Source of the DNA: a virus
DNA: 44,795 bases
Direction: 5' to 3' (one strand)
Virus record (IMG/VR): IMGVR_UViG_3300038856_000044
Location: 1-44,795 of that record
The notes beneath the pieces were generated by a model. The model did not search any database and was not told the origin of the DNA. It saw nothing but the letters and a program-made list of their open reading frames with translations. The translations under genes and the position numbers were made by a program. This document shows positions 9,032 through 16,339 of the stretch, one piece after another. How positions within the stretch are numbered: position 1 is the first letter of the stretch; every line of letters begins with the position of its first letter.

Positions 9032-10848
9032 CAGTTTCCCCCTCCAATGACTTGCGCCAGATTGGGCACGTCCTGTGACTGCGCGGGTGTACTCGTGGCG
9101 TCACTCTCGGGGTTCGCCTCGCCCATCTTCTGCGCCACTTCCTGCGGCACGATGACACGTTCGGCGTCCTCGCCTGCGAGTGTGACCAGACGCTTTTGCA
9201 TGAACACCTGATCGACCAGTTCGGCCTTCGGGCCACCCAGCGTGGTGTATAGGATGTTCGCCTTCGTGAACTCAGCAGCGGGGTCGAGCGGAGTCGTGCT
9301 GTTGAGTTTGATGCCGTAGTCGAACTCGCCTTGCAGATCCTCGAGCGAGGCTTCGACAAATCCCTGGTCAATCTCCGCTTCGTTCAATAAGAGCGTATTC
9401 TGCTCGCCGATGATCGGAATGAAGAACGCACGGGCGTCTTCAGTCTGGAGCAGCGCGCGATGGGCAGCCCGGATCACATCGACCCAGAAGTTCTCGAACT
9501 TCCCCTGCACCCGGCTGCGGGCAAGCGCACCACCCGCGCCAATCTGGTTTGCCTCGGAGGCCGTCTCGACATTCGCGCGCTGCCCACGATCGAAACTGGA
9601 GATGCCCAGCACTTCTCGGATCTGCTCTTTCAGCTGATACAGGAGGCCAATGATCTGGCCGTCCATCTGGCTGAACTGCGTTTCGTTGGCAATCTGATCC
9701 ACCGGGCCATCGGCCACGATGAACTCCGCCAGACTGTCCGGGTTGAGCAGGTTTTCCAGTTGCGCTTCGTTCGTCTGGAACAGCGACCCATTCACAAACG
9801 TCACGCGCCGGATACGGCTAGTCAACGCATTCAGGATGGTCCAGATCCGGTTCACCATCATCTGCTCTTGCCAGATAATCTTCGGGAACGGAATGCCAAA
9901 CGGCGAATCCAGCTGTTCATTGATGGTCAGGATCGACGCGGGCAACTGACCCCAATCGAGCGGCCAGTCACGCTCTTCGCGGACCAGCGATTCGCTACCA
10001 TGGGAGACGCCATAGAACGTACGACGAGAGGCGTCGTAGATGACCCACTCCTCGTACATATCGAATCCGTCACCGGGCTTCTGCTTCGGCGTGCCCGAAC
10101 GAGTGCCATGCACGGCCGTCTTCGGCTTCTTGCGTTCGTGATACGGACGCATGTCGTAATGGAACGTCGGCTTCCAATCATCGCGTGCCGTCAGCGCCGG
10201 ATTGTCACGAATCTCCGACCACGAGCGATAGAGATTCTGGAATGCGATCCACCCCACTTCGCCGTCCATGTCGAAGTTCGCCACCATTGGGTCGATCCGG
10301 ACCTGCCAGGGACGCATGAACTGAATCCACGGAAGGTCGGGTGTCTGGTTCTTGAACCGAGCATGGATAACGCCATTCTTCTCGTATTCCTCCAGATCCG
10401 GGGTGAACCCATGCCGAACCATCCCAAACGGGGACAGCACAGCAGACATGAGTGCGCGGTCCATCTCGCGACGGAATTTCTTCTCACGGAGGAGCGTGTT
10501 CACGACCTTCTGATTCAGCCATGCGCGACGCCACGCATCGTCCTTCGCAGCCGTACCGCCGGAGGGCCTGAGCACGGGTTCCGGGTCACGGGCACTCGTC
10601 TGACTCATCAGCGTGTTGAAGATGCTGAAGAAGAGGTTCCCCACCATCTGGTCGATCGACTCGACTGCACGCGGAATGGCATCGGGAAACTCGCCTCGGT
10701 AGCCATCGAGGAAGCGCATCATCATGTAGTTGGTTTCGGCGTCGCCCTCCTCCATGGCGATCAGGCCGTTGTTCTGCCATTCGCGGTCTGCCATGCGAAG
10801 CATTGCGCGCTTGTCCAGTACGTCGATGGCGTTGCTACGTCTCGGCAT
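9031..10848 (-). CDS. Portal protein
   Basis: 605 residues from ATG at 10848 (MPRRSNAIDVLDKRAML), one base after the terL stop. An in-frame upstream start would add 12 residues inside terL. Large helical protein with a long wing or stem region, TRIRRVTFVNGSLFQTNEAQ in the middle and many helices with QI/QM repeats towards the C-terminus (GQIIGLLYQLKEQIREVLG, then SEANQIGAGGALARSRVQGK). In podovirus portals a DxxR/E-x-x-G...SE-x-x segment of this type precedes the crown region. Size and position between terL and scaffold are as expected. The C-terminal 50 residues are low-complexity and may line the channel exit. Confidence 0.85.
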   Translation of the reverse strand: MPRRSNAIDVLDKRAMLRMADREWQNNGLIAMEEGDAETNYMMMRFLDGYRGEFPDAIPRAVESIDQMVGNLFFSIFNTLMSQTSARDPEPVLRPSGGTAAKDDAWRRAWLNQKVVNTLLREKKFRREMDRALMSAVLSPFGMVRHGFTPDLEEYEKNGVIHARFKNQTPDLPWIQFMRPWQVRIDPMVANFDMDGEVGWIAFQNLYRSWSEIRDNPALTARDDWKPTFHYDMRPYHERKKPKTAVHGTRSGTPKQKPGDGFDMYEEWVIYDASRRTFYGVSHGSESLVREERDWPLDWGQLPASILTINEQLDSPFGIPFPKIIWQEQMMVNRIWTILNALTSRIRRVTFVNGSLFQTNEAQLENLLNPDSLAEFIVADGPVDQIANETQFSQMDGQIIGLLYQLKEQIREVLGISSFDRGQRANVETASEANQIGAGGALARSRVQGKFENFWVDVIRAAHRALLQTEDARAFFIPIIGEQNTLLLNEAEIDQGFVEASLEDLQGEFDYGIKLNSTTPLDPAAEFTKANILYTTLGGPKAELVDQVFMQKRLVTLAGEDAERVIVPQEVAQKMGEANPESDATSTPAQSQDVPNLAQVIGGGN

Positions 10849-10849
10849 C

Positions 10850-12472
10850 CTACAGCCCTGCCTGCGCCATACCGGAAGGCCCAATGCGGCCCACGGTCGG
10901 CTGACGCTTTCGGTTACGCTGCTTCAGCACCATCGCTCGCATCTTCGCGAAGTCTGTGTTGCCGAGTTGAATCATGTCGCTCGACTTGTTGACCGGAGGA
11001 TGGCTCTGGACGAAGTAGCGAGCCATGTCGTAGGCATCGTCACGGCCAATCAGCGCATGGGTCGAGTTCGGGTCACGCACCCGGTCGTTGTACCGGAGCA
11101 CATGCCACTCGTTCAGGATCTCTTTGTTGTCGGCATGGATGAGCATGTTTGGCTCACCCGTCATCGGATTCGTGGCGAGGAAGTTCATCAACTCCAGATG
11201 GCCCGCCTTCCGGTCTGCCTGCGCGTTCTTGTCCATGTCATAGATGGGAAGCCCACGCTTACGGAACACTTCGCACACGTCGGGTTTCTTCGGGTCGCCC
11301 ACGTACCGCTTCACGCGTCCGTCCCAACCGTTCGAGGCAATGATGGCCTGTACGCGGGCGGCGAGATCATCGGGCACGAGTCCCGTTTCGTAGATGGACT
11401 TGCGAAGCACCACCTGACTCGGCCCGATCAGCCAGAATCCAACGACGGCTGGATCGGTGAACCCGTAATCGAAGGCCACATGCACATCGCACCACTTGAA
11501 CCATTCGCGATCTTCGTGGATGACATGCGGCGGTTCGCCTTTGTCGGAGGCGCGTTCACGGATCGGAACCACGCGGCCTCGATGGAAGGTCCACTGCCCG
11601 CCAAACTGCTCGGCGAACCCGGCGTCCTTCATCGCCACGCATTGGGTCATGGGGTCGAAGCAGTCGTGGCCGTTGTCTATGGAGCACGGTGACTCTTCTT
11701 CGCTTGGAATGGTGAGTTCCGCATTCGTGTCTACGCGGAGTTCGGCCTTCTGGTGCTCCACCCAGAACCGCTTCCACTTGTAGGTGGGATTTGCACGAGG
11801 CGTGAACTGGAAATGCTCGACACCGAGTTGCGGGTTCTTCTTGGCCTCTTCAATCTGCTTGTAGATCCAGACGGCCGTGATGTCGGGGGTGGTGGGCCAG
11901 ATGCTTCGTCCGACGCGCGTGGACAGGTACTTGGCCCAGACGATCTCCTCCAGCCGGGCGGCTTCGGAGAGGATCGCGATATCCACCTCTTCGGATTGCA
12001 GGGTCTTGTCGTTGGCTGCCGACCGGACACTGATGATGACATCCACGTCCTGGCCCTTGGCATTCTTGCCCCAGCCGAGGTGAATCAGCATGGACCCCTG
12101 CGCGGGGGCCTTCGATTGCTTCTTCACTTCGTAGTCGAAGCCGAGCCGTTCACGGCGTTCGATGAGCGCTTCCCAGAAGTAGTCGAATTCCTTGGCGAGT
12201 TCGTAGTTGGGGGCAACGATCCAGATGCGGAGCGTTTCTACGTCTGGATCAGTGAGGGCCCGTGCCCCGTGGTAGAACACATCGGGCAACACATCGTAGA
12301 CGGCGGCATAGGACTTCGACGTACGGGCCGGACAAGACACGATCTTCGTCGTGGCATCGGAGGCATGGAAGAGGTTCACAGCCTCCTCATGCGTCTCGTA
12401 GCCGAAGGTCTTGTGGATCAGCTCACGGAAGTAGGCCCTCTCGCGAGCGATCTGTTCGGCCGAATCGGCCAC
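10850..12472 (-). CDS. terL: Terminase large subunit (packaging ATPase-nuclease)
   Basis: 540 residues from GTG at 12472, three bases after the preceding stop. The ATPase half has a P-loop variant CPARTSKS (residues 47-54), the Q/adenine-like segment upstream, and a Walker B region VDIAILSE (163-170) ending in the catalytic Glu. The nuclease half has VAFDYGFTDP with Asp335, YVGDPKK with Asp393, and GRDDAYDMARY with Asp478 or Asp479 and Asp482, the three acidic positions of an RNase H-like terminase nuclease. It pumps and cuts DNA at the portal. The P-loop lacks the usual Gly-Lys-Ser spacing (it reads ARTSKS), common in phage terminases. Confidence 0.95.
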   Translation of the reverse strand: MADSAEQIARERAYFRELIHKTFGYETHEEAVNLFHASDATTKIVSCPARTSKSYAAVYDVLPDVFYHGARALTDPDVETLRIWIVAPNYELAKEFDYFWEALIERRERLGFDYEVKKQSKAPAQGSMLIHLGWGKNAKGQDVDVIISVRSAANDKTLQSEEVDIAILSEAARLEEIVWAKYLSTRVGRSIWPTTPDITAVWIYKQIEEAKKNPQLGVEHFQFTPRANPTYKWKRFWVEHQKAELRVDTNAELTIPSEEESPCSIDNGHDCFDPMTQCVAMKDAGFAEQFGGQWTFHRGRVVPIRERASDKGEPPHVIHEDREWFKWCDVHVAFDYGFTDPAVVGFWLIGPSQVVLRKSIYETGLVPDDLAARVQAIIASNGWDGRVKRYVGDPKKPDVCEVFRKRGLPIYDMDKNAQADRKAGHLELMNFLATNPMTGEPNMLIHADNKEILNEWHVLRYNDRVRDPNSTHALIGRDDAYDMARYFVQSHPPVNKSSDMIQLGNTDFAKMRAMVLKQRNRKRQPTVGRIGPSGMAQAGL

Positions 12473-12475
12473 CGT

Positions 12476-12787
12476 TCAGCCCGTCAGCCAGAGGTGCAGA
12501 AATCCGTTGGCCGAGCTGCCTGCCAGGAAGCCCACAGCTTTGGCGCTGTTGATCTGAATCGAACCCGCACCGGAGCCGGTTTCGATCTCCCATGCAGCCC
12601 GAACGATGGCCACATCATTTTCTGAGTCGAGCGTGAACGTATCGCCAGCATCCACCGTATTCGATCCGGTGAAACCGACGACGACGTGGTGGAGTTCACC
12701 GAGTTCCCCACTCGCGCCTCCGGCGATCGAACCGAGCAACTGCGTGTCGGTGCCGAACGTATCCTGCGTTCCATTGAGTTCAGCCAA
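12476..12787 (-). CDS. Small hypothetical protein, first gene of the terL transcript
   Basis: 103 residues from TTG at 12787, chosen because GGAGG lies eight bases upstream. A longer frame starting at 12874 would run through the predicted promoter. The product (MAELNGTQDTFGTDTQLLGS) is Gly, Ser and Thr rich and beta-strand prone, without cysteines or membrane helices, resembling small virion or fibre-tip domains (GELGELHHVVVGFTGSNT). It ends four bases before terL. No family recognised. Confidence 0.6.
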   Translation of the reverse strand: MAELNGTQDTFGTDTQLLGSIAGGASGELGELHHVVVGFTGSNTVDAGDTFTLDSENDVAIVRAAWEIETGSGAGSIQINSAKAVGFLAGSSANGFLHLWLTG

Positions 12788-12835
12788 TCTTCGATCCTCC
12801 AAGGCCAGGACGGCCCGAGTGCGAAAGTAGCTTCC

Positions 12836-12865
12836 AAAGTACCTTTCGTGGAAGAGAGTTGTCAA
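12836..12865 (-). promoter_or_regulatory. Predicted sigma70-type promoter for the terL operon
   Basis: On the minus strand a perfect -35 TTGACA (12865-12860) is followed after 18 bases by TACTTT (12841-12836), with transcription expected to start near 12829 and the first gene at 12787. The -10 is weak. Confidence 0.5.
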
Positions 12866-12912
12866 CCACCCCACGGGACAAGGTTTACAGGGCTGGACAA
12901 GAAGGTTGGATC

Positions 12913-12942
12913 TTGTGGCGTTCCACGTGGAACGGCTATGAT
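12913..12942 (+). promoter_or_regulatory. Predicted rightward promoter spanning a parS-like palindrome
   Basis: TTGTGG (12913-12918), 18-base spacer, TATGAT (12937-12942; five of six consensus). The 14-bp palindrome 12920-12933 fills the spacer, so a protein bound there would block the promoter. The ATG at 12949 lies six bases after the -10, the position where transcription should start. Confidence 0.4.
12920..12933. promoter_or_regulatory. parS-like palindrome GTTCCACGTGGAAC (copy 1)
   Basis: A perfect 14-bp palindrome, extended to 16 by flanking C and G. It matches the core of the chromosomal ParB-binding site (TGTTTCACGTGAAACA in many bacteria; the CC/GG variant is the form used in Pseudomonas). 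An identical copy is at 14065-14078. It could load host ParB or be an operator for a phage regulator. Confidence 0.6.
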
Positions 12943-12948
12943 GCGAGA

Positions 12949-13152
12949 ATGCGTCGAAAGTGGGTCTCGAGATCGGCAGAGAAGCAGGCCATCGAACGGC
13001 ACATCGCCCTCAACGGCGTGACCCGTCCTGAGTGGACCCCCTACAACAAGATGCCCTGGACGCTTTCGGACCAGATCAACTGGATCGCCAAGAACGATCC
13101 TTCCTACACCCCAACCCTCGCACGGAGGCCCCGAAAGCAGGACAGCCGCTAA
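12949..13152 (+). CDS. Small basic protein, possibly leaderless
   Basis: 67 residues (MRRKWVSRSAEKQAIERHIA), oriented against the flanking terminase genes. It has no ribosome site, but the -10 hexamer TATGAT ends six bases before the ATG, as at the two promoters of the 23.9 kb switch. The sequence is basic at both ends with aromatic central motifs (EWTPYNKMPWTLSDQINWIA) that look like a folded domain. No family recognised. The parS-like palindrome lies just upstream, so expression may be controlled there. Confidence 0.5.
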   Translation: MRRKWVSRSAEKQAIERHIALNGVTRPEWTPYNKMPWTLSDQINWIAKNDPSYTPTLARRPRKQDSR

Positions 13153-13383
13153 GCGACGGCCATGGAGTCCTGTCCATAGCGTTGGGGTGCAATAAACCCC
13201 ACCCCGTACATCGGGGACCTTCCACCTGGACCGGGGACTCCTCGGCAGCCGCGCCCTTCTCCATATCCCAAGGCGGTACGAGGGTGGAAGAGCAACAGCC
13301 AGAACCACCTCCGTTCTGTAGGGCTCTCGCCGAGGAAATGGCTGCGACGCAAACAACCACGCAAGAGACTTGGGATTCCTGTA

Positions 13384-13403
13384 TCCTGAATCCAATATCA
13401 GGA
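13384..13403 (+). promoter_or_regulatory. Hairpin sequestering the ribosome site of the cystine-knot peptide gene
   Basis: TCCTGA (13384-13389) pairs with TCAGGA (13398-13403) around an eight-base loop. The right arm contains the AGGA of the Shine-Dalgarno sequence for the ATG at 13412, so the hairpin would lower translation until melted. Confidence 0.45.
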
Positions 13404-13411
13404 GAAACCCA

Positions 13412-13594
13412 ATGATCCGAATCCTTGCCCTCGTTGCCATCACGGCCATGGCCAGCCTGTACACCTGCTCCGCTCAGTGCACCTGGTGCGGAAATGCCTA
13501 CTGCCTCGATAGCAGCGCATGTTTCCAAGGCTGCGCCTGCATGAAAGACTTCGGCGATGCCTCAGGCGTGTGTGTGCCAGTCAGCCTTGAATAA
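13412..13594 (+). CDS. Secreted cysteine-rich mini-protein, inhibitor-cystine-knot-like
   Basis: 60 residues, ATG at 13412 with AGGAG seven bases upstream; an upstream in-frame ATG at 13370 would bury the signal peptide. Residues 1-21 form a Sec signal peptide (MIRILALVAITAMASLYTCSA, cut predicted after Ala21, with no lipobox). The mature 39 residues hold seven cysteines: C23-x2-C26-x4-C31-x5-C37-x3-C41-x1-C43-x10-C54. The segment C31-LDSSA-C37-FQG-C41-A-C43 has the same spacing as the core of squash-type knottins (C-x5-C-x3-C-x-C). Disulfides would form in the periplasm or outside. The odd cysteine count leaves one free or inter-chain. Target unknown: protease inhibition, membrane action or signalling are all possible. 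Lies in an island between terS and terL. Confidence 0.75.
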   Translation: MIRILALVAITAMASLYTCSAQCTWCGNAYCLDSSACFQGCACMKDFGDASGVCVPVSLE

Positions 13595-14104
13595 GACCTG
13601 ACCCTATCCAAAGTACAGCCACGAGCCTTTAACAAGCGCTGATGCGTGAAGGGATACGTGTGGCCCAAGGGGGAGAAGGATTTTGGGGGTATGTGGAAAT
13701 GGGGGTACAGACACTGCAATCAAGACCCCCAGGACCCCCCAGACGGGGTGCTTCCTCTACAGGGGCAGCGGTATCCTCGGATATAATGCGATGCCTCGGG
13801 GTACACCACCGATAACCCGTATTATGTCAAGTAAATCCCCGCAGGCATGGGGATAGACGCCATCCAGGTACGATAAGCGGCATCCTGTCCACTATGAGGG
13901 ACATGGGAGGCTGTCAACCATACCTCTGGGTACGGTTTACAGTGGCTGAGCAGGACGCGATGGATTCTAACTCGTATCCCCTCCCGTCCCATCTACAGCC
14001 CCTAGAGCACCTCTCGTCTCATCCCCATCCCCACATACAGCAGCATCACCATCGTCGCCGGTATGTTCCACGTGGAACGTTCCACGGCCTACGTCAGCGT
14101 ATGC
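13595..14104. other. 510-bp non-coding stretch with G-runs
   Basis: I find no convincing gene here. Notable: three GGGGG runs start exactly 16 bases apart (13669, 13685, 13701), C-runs at 13726-13730 and 13735-13740 and a GGGG at 13745-13748. A TATAAT at 13782-13787 lacks a -35 partner. TTGACA on the minus strand occurs at 13830-13825 and 13918-13913 without a good -10. A parS-like site lies near the right end. Confidence 0.5.
14065..14078. promoter_or_regulatory. parS-like palindrome GTTCCACGTGGAAC (copy 2)
   Basis: Identical to 12920-12933. The left flank is T, giving 15 of 16 bases of TGTTCCACGTGGAACA, and the palindrome is followed directly by another half-site (GTTCCACG, 14078-14085 overlapping its end). 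It is 26 bases below the stop of the leftward 96-residue gene and not near a recognisable promoter, which favours a binding site over a simple operator. Confidence 0.6.
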
Positions 14105-14395
14105 TCAGTCTTCGGGAAGTAGGGCAGGTTGTGCCGCTGCCTCAGCCTCAAGGGTCTGCACCTGATCGGCTAGCAGTCTTGAGTTCTCAGCGAATCGGTA
14201 GCAGGCGATGCGGATTTGATCCCGTTGGGCTTTGTATTCAGCCGCTTGCATCTCTGCTCGTTCGATCCTCTGGATCAGCTCCAGGACCTGTCCCAGTGGT
14301 GTGGGATTGGCTGGGGTAGTGGGAATGCCTTCCCGATCGCATACGTGGGCGATGGCATTGAGGATCTGTGCAGGGGTGGGTTCGGTGTCACCCAT
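14105..14395 (-). CDS. Small coiled-coil protein downstream of terS
   Basis: 96 residues; ATGGGTGA overlaps the end of the terS candidate by eight bases, indicating coupled translation. The N-terminal part is MGDTEPTPAQILNAIAHVC and the rest is a helical heptad pattern (QVLELIQRIERAEMQAAEYK) ending in an acidic tail. Larger frames starting upstream are shadows within terS. Possibly a terminase partner or regulator; no family recognised. Confidence 0.6.
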   Translation of the reverse strand: MGDTEPTPAQILNAIAHVCDREGIPTTPANPTPLGQVLELIQRIERAEMQAAEYKAQRDQIRIACYRFAENSRLLADQVQTLEAEAAAQPALLPED

Positions 14396-14921
14396 CGTCG
14401 TGGGTTGACTTGTGGGTGACGTCGATAGCCTCGGAGGGCTTATCTGGCTTCGTGATGGATACGCTGCTGCCCTCTCGGAGTGCTTGGAGTGCACCAGCCA
14501 AGGCATTCTGCGTCTTCTCATCCGTGGAGCCATAGCCTCGGGTCCAGCCCAGTTTGATCGCGATCTTATCCGTGGCCACGCCGTAGAACTTGACCAGATC
14601 CTTGTCCTCGACCGGGTTGTCTTCGTCAAAGAGCCGATCGGTGATTCGGGAGGCTGCTACCTGAGCAATGTCGAAGGATGCGTTCAGGAGGGCCGTAGAA
14701 TTCGCGTCAATGCCCCTTTCGCTTTCCAATGCAGTAAGCCCCTTCGCATACCGCCATAGCGTCGTGCATGGCACGTCCACCGCCTTAGCGGCACCATGTA
14801 TTGATTTCCCATCATCCCTGATGAGGGATAGCCCTGCGGCAATGCGTTGCTGGCGTTCGGATAGTTGACCCTTGGGTATGGATTCGAGGGCCTGTTTGAT
14901 ACCAGTCGGATCTTCGGGCAT
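14388..14921 (-). CDS. Terminase small subunit candidate
   Basis: 177 residues (MPEDPTGIKQALESIPKGQL). Residues 20-65 look like a helix-turn-helix (ERQQRIAAGLSLIRDDG, GAAKAVDVPCTTLWRYAKG). The middle has RITDRLFDEDNPVEDKDLVK then FYGVATDKIAIKLGW, a pattern found in phage DNA-packaging small subunits, where the central helices oligomerise. The C-terminus is Ser, Thr and Lys rich and unstructured. It is the promoter-proximal gene of the late operon but is 1.1 kb from terL, which is unusual. No ribosome site is seen before the ATG. A transcription regulator is the alternative. Confidence 0.6.
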   Translation of the reverse strand: MPEDPTGIKQALESIPKGQLSERQQRIAAGLSLIRDDGKSIHGAAKAVDVPCTTLWRYAKGLTALESERGIDANSTALLNASFDIAQVAASRITDRLFDEDNPVEDKDLVKFYGVATDKIAIKLGWTRGYGSTDEKTQNALAGALQALREGSSVSITKPDKPSEAIDVTHKSTHDDG

Positions 14922-14949
14922 GGGGGCGAGTCTAGCGTCTCAAACGGAA

Positions 14950-15009
14950 AGCCCCCACTCTCGGGTATGAGAGCAGGGGCCTTCGGCTGCGGTCCTGTGG
15001 TTGGGGGCT
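14950..15009 (-). terminator. Nested inverted repeat / likely terminator between early and late leftward genes
   Basis: On the minus strand, downstream of the 184-residue gene, AGCCCCCA (15009-15002) and TGGGGGCT (14957-14950) form an outer 8-bp stem. Inside it CCCC-x2-CTCTC/GAGAG-x-GGGG (14979-14953) forms a compact alternative hairpin followed by GGCTTTCCGTTTG. The two are mutually exclusive, as in an attenuator. It sits before the terS candidate. Confidence 0.5.
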
Positions 15010-15562
15010 AGACGGTGTCGAATGCTGCTTGCAGCTCGTCGTCGCTGATTTCATCGGGGACATGCTCTCGCATTCCATTCTCGCGCCAGTCAGACCCATA
15101 GAATCCCCAGCATGAATCGAAGTGCTCCCACTCCCCATGCTCGGGATCACCGCAGTCTGAGGGCTTCCATTCTTCGACGGTATACCCCCACACGTCACCA
15201 CTGGCCCATTGCGAGTAGGTTTCGATTTCAGCGGCGAGGCATTCCCGAATCCGATCCGCTGTCATGCCCTCCGCTTTCGGGTCGCTCAGGTTGGCGTGGA
15301 TGAAACCCACTTGACCCGAATCCCATGCGTCTCCGAATTCAGTCGTGGAGTAGGCCACACCGCCATGCTCGTACATGTAGACGCTCAGGACGATTTCATC
15401 GTCGGGGAGTGCCTTTCGGTACTCGTGCGGCTCTTCTGAGGGTTGCTCGTCGCCGATGCGGTAGTCCCGATGCCAGCCAACAAACGTGCCGAGGTTATCC
15501 CAGTCTCGAGGCCCTTCCGATCCGTCGGTATCCCGGTCCACTGTGATTCTGAATTTTGCCAT
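15008..15562 (-). CDS. Conserved small phage protein (His-Gly-Gly, Trp-Asp-Ser-Gly motifs)
   Basis: 184 residues with a strong AAGGAGG site. Acidic and aromatic; the core YMYEHGGVAYSTTEF then DAWDSGQVGFIHA resembles a family of uncharacterised phage proteins whose hallmark is a Y-x-H-G/S-G-x...WDSGQVGF pattern. Residues 125-165 contain a Cys and Trp rich stretch (DCGDPEHGEWEHFDSCWGFYG) that could bind metal. The 231-residue product at 26075-26770 shares the VYFDAHGGLTYSDST version. Role unknown; its promoter-distal place in the early operon suggests a host-takeover or accessory function. Confidence 0.75.
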   Translation of the reverse strand: MAKFRITVDRDTDGSEGPRDWDNLGTFVGWHRDYRIGDEQPSEEPHEYRKALPDDEIVLSVYMYEHGGVAYSTTEFGDAWDSGQVGFIHANLSDPKAEGMTADRIRECLAAEIETYSQWASGDVWGYTVEEWKPSDCGDPEHGEWEHFDSCWGFYGSDWRENGMREHVPDEISDDELQAAFDTV

Positions 15563-15616
15563 TGCCTTATCCTCCTTCGCTTTCGTTTGGTTCGTGGCGC
15601 TGGATCGCGCCGGTTT

Positions 15617-16312
15617 CTAGGCTGCCCGCACCTTGATTCGCTCGCGCAATCGCTCGGCACTCCGCGTGTGCCATGAAGCCAGCATTTCGCAGGACTCGGC
15701 GCAGATTTCCATGAGCCTCCGGTCCGATGCGCTCTCTCCACGTCCCGCCATGTTCGGAAGATCGCAGAATGCAACAGGAGGCCGATGCCCCAACGCCACG
15801 TAGGCCGCGCAGATTTCCCATCGCATGTCCATCCCGCCACCCTGGAGTGCAAGGAATGTCCCGCCATTGATTTCGACGACACACAGGGGGTCTCCGATGA
15901 GCATGGCCTGCATTTCGCCTGCGTCGATCCCAGGGGCAGGATAGGCGTAGTTCATCATCGGCTCCCAGTCTTCGGGCCGCTCACAAACTACCTCGGCGAA
16001 CTGGTCGCGCACCTCGTCTTCGAAATCCTCGAATTCCGCCGAGCACAGTCCGCAATGATCCTCGAGATCACGCCACGTCGGATCATCGCACTCGCAAGCA
16101 AACTGCCAGACGGGGCTCCCCATCGGTGTCTCGCGAGTGCGCCAACGATCCTCGTCCAATTCCTGGTTATCGTCGAGATAGCTCAGAATCACGTCGATAT
16201 CGGCGTCTCGGCTGGGGTAGACCAGGTCCCATGTTTCGGTAAACCCTTCTCCGAAATTGAAATCCATCGGTTCGGCTGAAATCAAATCGTTCCGCAGGTT
16301 TCGCTCTATCAT
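15617..16312 (-). CDS. Hypothetical early protein with Cys-rich central segment
   Basis: 231 residues, strongly acidic, ATG at 16312 with GGGAGA upstream. Cysteines cluster at about residues 75-95 (FACECDDPTW, DHCGLCSAEF), and later segments contain PLCVVEINGGTFLALQGGGM followed by WEICAAYVALGHRPPVAFCD. The C-terminus is a basic helix (SAERLRERIKVRAA). The beta segment ending FLALQGGGMDM resembles the catalytic-like strands of small uncharacterised phage proteins. No family assigned. It shares the acidic, Trp-rich style of the neighbouring 184-residue protein. Confidence 0.65.
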   Translation of the reverse strand: MIERNLRNDLISAEPMDFNFGEGFTETWDLVYPSRDADIDVILSYLDDNQELDEDRWRTRETPMGSPVWQFACECDDPTWRDLEDHCGLCSAEFEDFEDEVRDQFAEVVCERPEDWEPMMNYAYPAPGIDAGEMQAMLIGDPLCVVEINGGTFLALQGGGMDMRWEICAAYVALGHRPPVAFCDLPNMAGRGESASDRRLMEICAESCEMLASWHTRSAERLRERIKVRAA

Positions 16313-16339
16313 TCCCTCTCCCTTCGCGCCTCGCGGGCG

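Noticed and set aside
9460-10992. 510-residue rightward open frame over portal
   Set aside because: Antisense to the portal gene with shadow-like composition and no ribosome site.
13032-13528. Longer open frames on both strands over the cystine-knot gene
   Set aside because: Low-complexity products without motifs or ribosome sites; the small secreted peptide has all three.
13782-13787. TATAAT as a rightward promoter
   Set aside because: No -35-like hexamer 15-19 bases upstream.
13825-13918. Two minus-strand TTGACA hexamers as late promoters
   Set aside because: No convincing -10 at 16-18 bases in either case.
13894-14319. 141-residue rightward frame with His-rich part
   Set aside because: Overlaps the leftward 96-residue gene and the parS-like site; no ribosome site.
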